Below are positions 1 to 6,421 of a stretch of 7,342 nt of DNA, in pieces. The notes beneath the pieces were generated by a model that saw only the letters and a list, made by a program, of their open reading frames with translations, ran no database searches and was not told where the DNA came from. The stretch lies in NCBI GenBank assembly GCA_021107375.1, contig JAIOSY010000120.1, positions 1-7,342 of the forward strand, in the 5' to 3' direction. A program made the position numbers and the translations under genes. The DNA is from Sulfurimonas sp. GTDB lineage: Bacteria > Campylobacterota > Campylobacteria > Campylobacterales > Sulfurimonadaceae. Position 1 is the stretch's first letter, and the number at the start of each line of letters is the position of its first letter.

Positions 1-707
1 AATTCGCTCTTCACTGAAGTAATCTCGTCTAAAGTTCCCTCAAATGCTATTTTTTTATTATCAATAATTGCTACTCGGTCAAGTGTATCATAAATTGATT
101 GTAAATCATGTGAAACCATTACAATTGTCAATCCCAATAAATCACGAAGTTTTAAAATTAAACTATCAAAATCTCTCGCTGAGATAGGGTCAAGTCCACT
201 TGTTGGTTCATCAAGAAACAGAAGCTTTGGATCCATTGCAAGTGCACGAGCAAGTGCTGATTTTTTCTTCATACCACCACTGATTTGAGATGGGTATAAA
301 TTTGCATCTGCTGATTTTAATCCAACTAAATTTATCTTAAACTCAACAATTTCATTTATCATATCTTGAGACAAATCACTATATTCAACTAAAGGTAGTG
401 CAATATTTTGAGCGATTGTAAGTGAAGAAAATAGTGCACCAGCCTGAAATAAAACACCCCATTCTCTTCTTAATTTTTGTGCCTTTGAATGAGAAATTCC
501 ATTTAACTCATTTCCTAAAATATTAATACTACCACCATGAAACTCTTGAAGCATAACTATCTCACGAAGTAAAGTTGTTTTACCACATCCACTTGGTCCT
601 AGTAAACCATAAATTTCACCACGATTTACACAAAGATTTAACCCATCATGTACAACCCTTGTACCAAAAATAGTTTTTACATCTCTAACTTCTATAACTT
701 TATCCAT
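1..707 (-). CDS. mlaF: MlaF-type lipid ABC transporter ATPase, C-terminus cut off by the window edge
   Basis: ATP-binding subunit of a Mla/MCE-type transporter that moves phospholipids between inner and outer membrane; it acts on the cytoplasmic face, paired with the MlaE permease encoded just upstream. I translated 235 codons from the ATG at 707 with no stop before the left edge. All ABC motifs are visible: Walker A GPSGCGKTT (residues 37-45), Q-loop Q88 in FQAGALFSSLT, signature ISGGM (142-146), Walker B LLFLDE (162-167), D-loop SGLDP (170-174) and switch histidine H200. The sequence around Q88 and the SGGMKKKSALARA stretch are characteristic of MlaF rather than of other ABC ATPases. E. coli MlaF is about 270 residues, so roughly 15-35 residues are missing. 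The start is fixed by a TAATG overlap with the mlaE stop and by a G-rich ribosome-binding-like site (GGGGA) about five bases upstream. An MCE-domain (MlaD-like) gene probably follows off the window; that is inference. Confidence 0.9.
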   Translation of the reverse strand, partial: MDKVIEVRDVKTIFGTRVVHDGLNLCVNRGEIYGLLGPSGCGKTTLLREIVMLQEFHGGSINILGNELNGISHSKAQKLRREWGVLFQAGALFSSLTIAQNIALPLVEYSDLSQDMINEIVEFKINLVGLKSADANLYPSQISGGMKKKSALARALAMDPKLLFLDEPTSGLDPISARDFDSLILKLRDLLGLTIVMVSHDLQSIYDTLDRVAIIDNKKIAFEGTLDEITSVKSE

Positions 708-1480
708 TATATCCCCAAATTTGTAAATACTATTGAGAAAATAGCATCACAAATAATCACTGCAAAAATTGATTCAACTACACTTTTTGTCGTATTAAAA
801 CCTATACTTTGTGTATCATTTTTTACCATTAAACCTCTATAAATACCAATAGTAGCAATTAAAAATGCAAAAAATGGACCTTTTAATATCCCTATAAAAA
901 AATGCTTTGCAGCTACTACTTCATTAAATCTATCTATAAAAAGAGTTGGTGTTATTTGTAAATCTAAACTTGCTACAAGCATACCACCAAGAACACCCAT
1001 CATATCAGCTACAAAAATAAGTATTGGCATTACAAGCATAAGCGCAAGTATACGCGGTACTACTAAGAAAATATAGGGATCAAACCCCATCGTTCTCATT
1101 GCATCTAATTCCTCTGTAATTTTCATAGCACCAATCTGTGCAGTAAAAGCTGAACCACTTCTACCAGCAATTACAATAGCTGTAATAAGCGGTGATAACT
1201 CACGAAGTATAGAGATACCAAGCATGTCAACTAAAAATATATTTGCACCATATATTTTCAGTTGATATGCTGACTGATATGCAACAACTAAACCGATAAG
1301 AAAACTTGTTAAAGAGATAATAGGAAGAGCTTTAACTCCACTCTCATTTATTTCAAATGCTATCTCTTTAAATCTAATATTTTTTATAGATTTTAAATAA
1401 TATATTTTTGTAGCAAATAAATTTCCCAAAAAATTTAAAAATGACAATAAACTAATATAATAAATATATATATTTACCAA
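707..1480 (-). CDS. mlaE: MlaE-family lipid ABC transporter permease, frame-separated from its STAS domain
   Basis: Inner-membrane permease of the Mla/MCE lipid transport system. The 257-residue frame has hydrophobic membrane segments at about 51-69, 96-107, 137-172, 195-214 and 234-255. It has the conserved MlaE core at 94-132 (ELSPLITAIVIAGRSGSAFT followed by the GAMKITEELDAMRTMG stretch) and a late conserved block near 200-220. The permease core is intact and nothing is missing at the C-terminus. The start is the problem. The only initiators upstream of the core are TTG codons (1480 is the most distal, with others near 1447 and 1429), the first ATG is residue 86 inside the core, and no well-placed Shine-Dalgarno precedes 1480. 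The sequence before residue 50 (SFLNFLGNLF, NESGVKALP) matches the linker that normally follows a fused STAS domain. It is therefore probably the second half of a STAS-MlaE protein broken by a frameshift, though translation by coupling from the STAS gene is possible. The stop overlaps the mlaF start as TAATG. Confidence 0.85.
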   Translation of the reverse strand: MVNIYIYYISLLSFLNFLGNLFATKIYYLKSIKNIRFKEIAFEINESGVKALPIISLTSFLIGLVVAYQSAYQLKIYGANIFLVDMLGISILRELSPLITAIVIAGRSGSAFTAQIGAMKITEELDAMRTMGFDPYIFLVVPRILALMLVMPILIFVADMMGVLGGMLVASLDLQITPTLFIDRFNEVVAAKHFFIGILKGPFFAFLIATIGIYRGLMVKNDTQSIGFNTTKSVVESIFAVIICDAIFSIVFTNLGI

Positions 1481-1826
1481 CAGAATATAAAAACATCTCT
1501 TTGTTTGGAGATGGTAGCTTATCTGAAGTCAATTTTTGATTTCTAACTAACTCAAGAGTATCTGTAATATCTTTAGAATTTGAATTTATACTAACTTTTA
1601 TATCTAATTTTTCATATTTAATAAGTAAATTATTTATAAAAATAGCTGCTGCAGTATCAACAAAATATACATCGTTTAAATCAATTTGTATATCTTTTAC
1701 ATTTGAAATATTTTGTATATTTAGCTGTTTTTGAAGTGTAGTGATTGCATAAAGACTCAACTCCCCTGAAAATTTCAAAAGGAGTATATCATCTACAAAA
1801 GATACAATTAAAGAATAATTATTCAT
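1452..1826 (-). CDS. STAS-domain protein (MlaB-like), probably the N-terminal part of a STAS-MlaE permease
   Basis: A 124-residue protein with a STAS fold pattern: an N-terminal beta-rich part (SLIVSFVDDILLLKFSGELS, residues 5-24) and the central strand-loop IQIDLNDVYFVDTAAA (46-61). T58 lies in the DTA position where anti-sigma-antagonist-type domains have their switch Ser/Thr. In Mla systems the STAS subunit MlaB binds the MlaF ATPase and regulates transport; in many proteobacteria it is fused to the permease N-terminus, for example in Campylobacter. Residues 100-118 (SDKLPSPNKEMFLYSVGK) resemble the linker leading into MlaE, after which the frame runs through an AT tract into a TAG stop, leaving an uninformative tail YIYLLY. 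It starts at an ATG nine bases after the cheW stop. The spacer is nearly all T and the closest purine run (GAGAGAG) is about 17 bases away, so initiation may depend on coupling to cheW. The STAS assignment is good; status as an independent gene is doubtful. Confidence 0.78.
   Translation of the reverse strand: MNNYSLIVSFVDDILLLKFSGELSLYAITTLQKQLNIQNISNVKDIQIDLNDVYFVDTAAAIFINNLLIKYEKLDIKVSINSNSKDITDTLELVRNQKLTSDKLPSPNKEMFLYSVGKYIYLLY
1464..1473. repeat. (AT)5 dinucleotide tract at the STAS/MlaE frame junction
   Basis: Five perfect AT units lie inside the 29-nt overlap of the STAS and MlaE frames. Read on the coding strand, adding one AT unit converts the local codons to G-K-Y-I-Y-I-Y-Y-I-S and leads directly into the MlaE frame, removing the TAG stop. 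A one-base loss nearby would also join the frames. The shift must lie between the TAG at 1452-1454 and an upstream TGA in the MlaE frame at 1529-1531; within that interval the other simple run is A5 at 1489-1493. The tract is short for a classical phase-variable repeat. Confidence 0.7.
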
Positions 1827-1835
1827 AAAAAAATA

Positions 1836-2330
1836 TTAAAAATCTCTCTCAAGAAGTTTATTTACTTTTAATATTGTTAAAATTCTACCCTCTTGCTTAC
1901 CAACACCATCTATCATACTCTCTTCAGAAGCGATAGTATCTGGTGGTGGACCGATATCAGTTTTTTTAATTCTAATAGCTTCTGTTAATCTATCAATAAC
2001 AAAACCAGCCACTTCATCATCTTGTTTTAAAACAAAAAATCTTGTTTCATCATTATGATTTTTAGCACCAAGACCAAACTTAACACGAAGGTCAATCAAA
2101 GGGATAACAGAACCACGAAGATTAAATACACCAAGAACATATGCTGGTGTTTGAGGTACTCTTGTCCATGAAATGGGTTTAATAATCTCTTGAATAGTTA
2201 AAATAGGCACAGCATACTCTTCTTCACCAATTACAAATCCAACTAATTGAACTATATCATCAGACTGATTTAATCCAACATCTTGCTGCTCAGCTTGCTT
2301 ATTAATAATTTGCTTTAATTTATCACTCAT
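1836..2330 (-). CDS. cheW: CheW chemotaxis coupling protein
   Basis: Cytoplasmic scaffold that couples methyl-accepting receptors to the CheA kinase. The 164-residue protein is a single CheW (SH3-like) domain from about residue 26 onward. It has QLVGFVIGEEEYAVPI (28-43), the IQEII segment, the diagnostic NLRG (70-73) followed by SVIPLIDLR (74-82), and a C-terminal block with GRILTILKVNKLL. The first 25 residues are a polar, Gln-rich extension that is slightly longer than in enteric CheW. The start is set by a GGAG site at 2339-2342, eight bases before the ATG and located inside the end of cheA. The ATG overlaps the cheA stop by one base (TAATG), so CheW and CheA translation are probably coupled, which suits proteins that assemble in one array. 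Nothing is truncated. Confidence 0.96.
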   Translation of the reverse strand: MSDKLKQIINKQAEQQDVGLNQSDDIVQLVGFVIGEEEYAVPILTIQEIIKPISWTRVPQTPAYVLGVFNLRGSVIPLIDLRVKFGLGAKNHNDETRFFVLKQDDEVAGFVIDRLTEAIRIKKTDIGPPPDTIASEESMIDGVGKQEGRILTILKVNKLLERDF

Positions 2331-4741
2331 TATAAAAACTCCGATTTAAAGTTAACATTTCTTTGAACTACACTAGATAAATAATCAGCAGAGTATGGTT
2401 TAGTAATATACTCAACCATTCCAGACTCAACACCTCTCATTCTATCAGACTTACCGGTACGAGAAGTTACAGCTATTAACGGTAAATTTTTATATTTATT
2501 GTATTTTTTAATCTCTGTTGCTAAAGAGTATCCATCCATTCTAGGCATTTCAATATCTACAAGCATTGCATCAAAATTATATTCACCTGATTTTAAAATA
2601 CCTAATGCCTCTTGTCCATCACTTGCTTCAACTAAAGTAATGCCTATTGGTTCTAAGGCTTTTCTCATAATCATTCTATCTGTTTTAGAATCATCAACAA
2701 TCATAACTTTATAATCACTAGCTTTTAATTTTTCATGAGAAATTTGAGCTGTTTGAGATTGCGCAGCAACTGTAGCTTTTACACCTTTAGCCATCTGCAT
2801 AAGTGCAACAACATCAACAATAAGAGTAACTCCACCATCACCACGAATAGTCGCTCCAGCAATACCTTCAATCCCTTTTAAATAATCACCTAAAGATTTA
2901 ATAACTATCTCTTCTTGTCCAACAAGTGAATCAACAATAAGTCCAAGTTTTTGTGCACCCAACCCTAAAACAACAACATATGCATGTTCACCAGAATCAA
3001 GGATTCTATCTACTTCAAAAATATCACCAATATGAACAAGAGATAAAACCTCTTCACGAAGTCTCATAACTGAACGATTCTCAACCGTATAAATCTCATC
3101 TTGAGAAATTCTAACAGTCTCTAAAACTGAAGCTAAAGGAATCGCATAATATTCCTCTTGAACACCAACAAGAAGTGCTTGTATAATAGCAAGAGTTAGA
3201 GGAATCTTTAATTTTATAGATGTTCCTTGTCCTAACTCACTGTCTATATCAATAATACCGTTTAGTTTTTCAATATTTGTTTTAACAACATCCATACCAA
3301 CACCACGACCGGATACATTTGTAACTTGTGCAGCAGTTGAAAAACCTGGTTTAAAGATAAGAGCGTATGCCTCCTTATCACTCATAGAATCAGCTTCTTT
3401 TTCTGTAATAATACCTTTTTCAAGAGACTTGTTTTTAAGCATATCAACATCAAGACCTTTACCATCATCATCAATCTGAATAACAATAGCATTACCTTCA
3501 TTATAAGCTTTTAGTTTTATCGTACCTGTTTCACTTTTACCAGCTGCAATACGAGTGTCTGGCATCTCAACACCATGATCACATGAGTTACGAATAATAT
3601 GAACAAGTGGATCACCAATCTCTTCAACGATTGATTTATCAAGCTCAGTCTCTTCACCAGAGATTTCAAGTTCTATTTTTTTGTTAAGTTCACGAGTTAA
3701 ATCACGAATCATTCTAGGAAACTTGTTAAACACTTTACCAATTGGAAGCATTCTTGTTTTCATAACTGCAATTTGAAGGTCAGTTGTAACAAGAGAAACA
3801 ATAGAAACAACCTGATTTAACTCTTCTAAAAACTCTTCACCCTCATATCTCTCTTCAACATCATCATTAATCTTAATAAGTCTATTTTTAGCGAGAACAA
3901 GTTCCCCAATAAGGTTCATTAAATGATCAAGTCTTTTTACATCAACACGAATAGTTTGCTCAACAGCAGCAGGAGCTCTTTTTGCAGGAGCCGCTGCTTT
4001 TGCATCACCACTTGGTGCAGCAGGAGCAGGTTTTGCTGGTGCAGCAGGCGGCGGTGGTGGTGGTGGTGGCGGTGGCGGAGTTGCTGCTGGTGGGGGAGTT
4101 ACAGCAGGCTCGTCTTCGCTAGGAGCTGGTGGGACTTCTGGAACTTTTTCACCAGATGCTATCTTCGCAGCTCTCTTGGCCTTATCTTCATCTTGTCTTT
4201 GATTAAGAAGTCTCTCTATCTCAGCTTCAACATCTTCATCACTCATAGAATCAAAATCTAGCTCTTCTTCATCCTGAGATTCTACTTCTACTTCAGCCTC
4301 AGCAACTACAACCTCTTCTACAGGAACAGCTAATTCAACCTCAACAACTTCACCCTCACCACCACTTATTTTATCAAGTCTGGAAACACAAGCCGAAACA
4401 TCAATTCCAGCATCAGCACTTGTATCACGAATAGTATTTAATAATGCTTTCATTAAATCTATAGATTCTAATACTACATCCATAATATCTGGAGTTATTA
4501 CAAGTTCACCATGTCTAGCTTTGTTTAAAACATCTTCCATATGGTGTGTTAAATGAGTTAAAACATCAAAATTTAAAAATGACGAAGCACCTTTAACCGT
4601 ATGTGCAACTCTAAAAATTCCATTTAAAAGTTCCAAATCTTCTGGTGTATTTTCTAACTCAACTAAATCTTCATCTAGCTTCTCTACAAGTTCAAAGGAC
4701 TCAACTAAAAAATCCTGCAGTATCTCTTGAAATTCATCCAT
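2330..4741 (-). CDS. cheA: CheA chemotaxis histidine kinase with C-terminal receiver domain (CheAY)
   Basis: Autophosphorylating kinase of the chemoreceptor array, 803 residues. Domains in order: P1/HPt (1-125) with phospho-acceptor H47 in AHTVKGASSF; an acidic then Pro/Ala-rich linker (about 130-260) including 11 consecutive prolines (222-232); P3 dimerisation helices (about 261-330, VDVKRLDHLMNLIGELVLAK); P4 ATPase with N-box HIIRNSCDHG (381-390), G1 DDDGKG (424-429), F-box FKPGFS (463-468) and G2 GRGVGMD (478-484); P5 CheW-like regulatory domain (about 517-650); and a receiver domain (676-800) with acidic pair D683/D684, phospho-acceptor D729 in VDIEMPRMDG, T759 and K781. All catalytic residues are present. 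No P2 CheY-binding domain is recognisable. The CheA-receiver fusion is typical of Campylobacter and Helicobacter relatives, where that domain is thought to modulate kinase output or act as a phosphate sink. It starts 10 bases after cheV with an AGGAG site seven bases upstream of the ATG. Confidence 0.97.
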   Translation of the reverse strand: MDEFQEILQDFLVESFELVEKLDEDLVELENTPEDLELLNGIFRVAHTVKGASSFLNFDVLTHLTHHMEDVLNKARHGELVITPDIMDVVLESIDLMKALLNTIRDTSADAGIDVSACVSRLDKISGGEGEVVEVELAVPVEEVVVAEAEVEVESQDEEELDFDSMSDEDVEAEIERLLNQRQDEDKAKRAAKIASGEKVPEVPPAPSEDEPAVTPPPAATPPPPPPPPPPPAAPAKPAPAAPSGDAKAAAPAKRAPAAVEQTIRVDVKRLDHLMNLIGELVLAKNRLIKINDDVEERYEGEEFLEELNQVVSIVSLVTTDLQIAVMKTRMLPIGKVFNKFPRMIRDLTRELNKKIELEISGEETELDKSIVEEIGDPLVHIIRNSCDHGVEMPDTRIAAGKSETGTIKLKAYNEGNAIVIQIDDDGKGLDVDMLKNKSLEKGIITEKEADSMSDKEAYALIFKPGFSTAAQVTNVSGRGVGMDVVKTNIEKLNGIIDIDSELGQGTSIKLKIPLTLAIIQALLVGVQEEYYAIPLASVLETVRISQDEIYTVENRSVMRLREEVLSLVHIGDIFEVDRILDSGEHAYVVVLGLGAQKLGLIVDSLVGQEEIVIKSLGDYLKGIEGIAGATIRGDGGVTLIVDVVALMQMAKGVKATVAAQSQTAQISHEKLKASDYKVMIVDDSKTDRMIMRKALEPIGITLVEASDGQEALGILKSGEYNFDAMLVDIEMPRMDGYSLATEIKKYNKYKNLPLIAVTSRTGKSDRMRGVESGMVEYITKPYSADYLSSVVQRNVNFKSEFL
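4046..4078 (-). other. 11-proline codon run in the CheA linker
   Basis: Codons for CheA residues 222-232 are all CCN (mostly CCA and CCG), giving eleven consecutive prolines inside a Pro/Ala-rich, presumably disordered linker between the HPt and dimerisation domains. The stretch is an island of high G+C in an otherwise AT-rich window. Known biology: ribosomes stall on three or more consecutive prolines unless helped by elongation factor P, so CheA synthesis here is likely EF-P dependent. The tract is an imperfect trinucleotide repeat, so its length may vary between strains without changing frame. Confidence 0.85.
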
Positions 4742-4748
4742 ATTTATA

Positions 4749-4753
4749 CTCCT
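4749..4753 (-). promoter_or_regulatory. cheA ribosome-binding site overlapping the cheV stop codon
   Basis: The coding strand reads AGGAG seven bases before the cheA ATG at 4741. Its second and third bases overlap the TAG stop of cheV (4752-4754). This supports the chosen cheA start and suggests that ribosomes finishing cheV sit on the cheA initiation site. Confidence 0.85.
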
Positions 4754-5690
4754 ACTTCATATGTGCACGAACAACTCGTGACACTTCATCATAAAATGTA
4801 CTAGCTTCAAACTTAACTAAATAAGCCTCTGCTCCTGCTTCTTTACCTCTAATTTCACTAAAATGATCACTTATAGATGAATTAAAAACGATTGGAATAT
4901 CAAAAAACCTTCCATCTTCTTTTACATTTGCTGCAAAATGAAAACCATCCATTCTAGGCATCTCTACATCTGAAAGAATTAATTTTAAATGTTTAGAAAT
5001 ATCATCACCATACATTCCATATAAATCTTCAAGTTTTTCTAAACCCTCTTGTCCGTCAATTGCTTCAATAACATTAAATCCCATTTTTGTAAGAGCTTCT
5101 TTGACTATTTTTCTTGCAGTTGAACTATCATCTAAAATAAGAGCTAAACCAGAAAATGTTTCTAAATCATGAGGGATTGCTTCAACATCTGGTTCATAAA
5201 GTCCTAAATCTTGAACAACAGACTCTAAATCTAGAATAAGAAGAACATTATCTCCCTCTATTTTCGTAACACCAGTAACTTTACTTCCATCTAATGTTCC
5301 AGAACCACTAGCAAAAGTTGCTGGTTCAATATCACCCCAGTTAATTCTTCTAATTCTTTTAGCTTCATGAACAATAAAACCAATTAGAACATTATTAAAC
5401 TCTGTTATAATAATTCTTAAATCTTTTTCTAAACCCTCTGGAGGAGTTATTCCCATCCACTTAGCTAAGTTAACTACAGGTATAACCACACTTCTTAAAT
5501 CAAAAATACCCTCTATATAATCAGGTGTACCAGGTAATTCTGTTAAATGAGGTACACGAATAATCTCTCTAACTTTTGAGACATTAATACCATAAATACC
5601 CTCATATACACCATCTTCACCCTGATTTAATATACGAAAATCTACAAGCTCCATCTCATTGGAACCAACTTTTAACGAATTATCATCCAT
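4752..5690 (-). CDS. cheV: CheV chemotaxis scaffold (CheW domain plus receiver)
   Basis: Receptor-kinase coupling protein with a phosphorylatable receiver, 312 residues. The N-terminal CheW-like domain (about 12-165) contains GINVSKVREII (34-44), HLTELPGTPDYIEGIFDLR (48-66) and VVIPVVNLAKW (68-78); the motif reads DLRS where CheW proteins have NLRG. The C-terminal receiver (about 181-310) has the acidic pair D187/D188, phospho-acceptor D241 in SDVEMPRMDG, S271 in the Thr/Ser switch position and K293 (LVKF rather than the usual KP). CheA phosphorylates CheV, and in other bacteria this tunes adaptation. The start is supported by an AAGGAG site eight bases upstream. The gene begins two bases after the phosphoesterase stop and ends ten bases before cheA, so it is co-transcribed with both. 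Length and domains are standard. Confidence 0.95.
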   Translation of the reverse strand: MDDNSLKVGSNEMELVDFRILNQGEDGVYEGIYGINVSKVREIIRVPHLTELPGTPDYIEGIFDLRSVVIPVVNLAKWMGITPPEGLEKDLRIIITEFNNVLIGFIVHEAKRIRRINWGDIEPATFASGSGTLDGSKVTGVTKIEGDNVLLILDLESVVQDLGLYEPDVEAIPHDLETFSGLALILDDSSTARKIVKEALTKMGFNVIEAIDGQEGLEKLEDLYGMYGDDISKHLKLILSDVEMPRMDGFHFAANVKEDGRFFDIPIVFNSSISDHFSEIRGKEAGAEAYLVKFEASTFYDEVSRVVRAHMK

Positions 5691-5692
5691 AC

Positions 5693-6421
5693 TTATGTCT
5701 CCTTAGAAAAACTATTCTCTTCTAAAAACTCTTTATCTTCGATTGATTTTACAATAAAATATCTTTGATTGCAAGCAAAAGCACCTAAATTTATATAGTT
5801 TATTTCATCTATTTTTATACCCTTGTTTTGGTGAAAATGCCCCTCTAAAAAGTAATCACATTCATACTGATTAGCAATTCTTCTTTTTATAAAATCTTCA
5901 AACCAAGACAACTTTTTGCAATCATCTTTTTTATCTAAATAATTATCCAGTTTATTTAAAATATACTCATCAAAAAGATTTAAAAATTTTATAATAACTA
6001 TATTTCGTACAAATAATGTATATATTCTATATATAAAACCTCCGTCAAAATCACCATGAGCTATTAAAACTTTTTTTCCATTAAACCCACATGCCAAAGG
6101 TTGTTCTGAAATTTTAAATACCTTGGCATGTGGAAATACATTTTTTAGATTAAAATCATGATTTCCCTCTAAATATATCACCTCAATTTGCTCTGACAAT
6201 TCATTTATAATAGATATTACTTCTTGATTTACATCTAATGTTTTTTGCACACCACCAAAAAGTGCATCAAAAATATCACCCATTAAAATAAGTTGTGTTG
6301 GTAGTAGTTTTTTAGATTTAATTGCTTGAAGAAAGTTTAAAAATTGAGGTCGTTTATGAGAGTAGTGAGCATCTGAAACTACAAATGCCCCCTCTTTTAT
6401 CTCAATATCACTATGGTACAT
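5693..6421 (-). CDS. LpxH-type metallophosphoesterase (probable UDP-2,3-diacylglucosamine diphosphatase)
   Basis: A 242-residue calcineurin-like phosphoesterase. The two-metal motifs appear in order: SDAHYSH with D17 and H19, GDIFD with D49, GNHDF with N87/H88/D89, AHGDF with H122, and EGHFHQ with H195 and H197. Overall length, GDIFDALFG near residue 48 and the hydrophobic insert after HGD (about 126-152) match the LpxH/YbbF group (COG2908), which hydrolyses UDP-2,3-diacylglucosamine to lipid X in lipid A synthesis at the inner-membrane surface. LpxH enzymes usually read GNRD, whereas this one reads GNHD as in general phosphoesterases, so the substrate is inferred rather than shown. Its ATG lies inside the end of argC (11-nt overlap) without a clear Shine-Dalgarno, suggesting coupled translation. 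There is no signal peptide. Its last codons contain the cheV ribosome-binding site. Confidence 0.82.
   Translation of the reverse strand: MYHSDIEIKEGAFVVSDAHYSHKRPQFLNFLQAIKSKKLLPTQLILMGDIFDALFGGVQKTLDVNQEVISIINELSEQIEVIYLEGNHDFNLKNVFPHAKVFKISEQPLACGFNGKKVLIAHGDFDGGFIYRIYTLFVRNIVIIKFLNLFDEYILNKLDNYLDKKDDCKKLSWFEDFIKRRIANQYECDYFLEGHFHQNKGIKIDEINYINLGAFACNQRYFIVKSIEDKEFLEENSFSKET
5699..5704 (-). promoter_or_regulatory. cheV ribosome-binding site within the phosphoesterase 3' end
   Basis: The coding strand reads AAGGAG eight bases before the cheV ATG at 5690. It is the strongest Shine-Dalgarno match that I found in the window and fixes the cheV start. It lies inside the last codons of the upstream phosphoesterase gene (the Lys-Glu pair before the C-terminal Thr), so the two genes are physically interlocked. 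Confidence 0.85.

Noticed and set aside
1..5. Window begins with AATTC, like a cut EcoRI end
   Set aside because: The mlaF frame is open and normal up to the edge; five bases prove nothing about cloning or a junction.
648..842. Short plus-strand open frame opposite the mlaE/mlaF junction
   Set aside because: No recognisable domain, and it lies opposite two well-supported genes. The same applies to plus-strand frames at 2499-2714, 6629-6850 and 6729-6917.
1827..1835. T-rich spacer between cheW and the STAS gene as a rho-independent terminator
   Set aside because: On the coding strand the spacer is TATTTTTTT, but no GC-rich hairpin precedes it in the end of cheW.
143..3061. A CACGAAG heptamer recurs at about 143, 563, 1201, 2084, 2114 and 3055, suggesting a dispersed signal such as an uptake or Chi-like sequence
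   Set aside because: On the coding strand every copy is the codon pair CTT-CGT (Leu-Arg) followed by G in the same frame. Favoured codons in Leu-Arg-Glu/Asp/Gly contexts explain it.
4046..4100. G-rich plus strand with repeated GG runs as a possible G-quadruplex
   Set aside because: Most runs are only two Gs, with one longer run near 4092-4096. Proline coding explains the pattern and stable folding is unlikely to be its purpose.
3923..4261. Plus-strand open frame rich in Trp, Arg and Cys
   Set aside because: It is the antisense shadow of the CheA Pro/Ala linker; the Trp run is simply the complement of the CCA proline codons.
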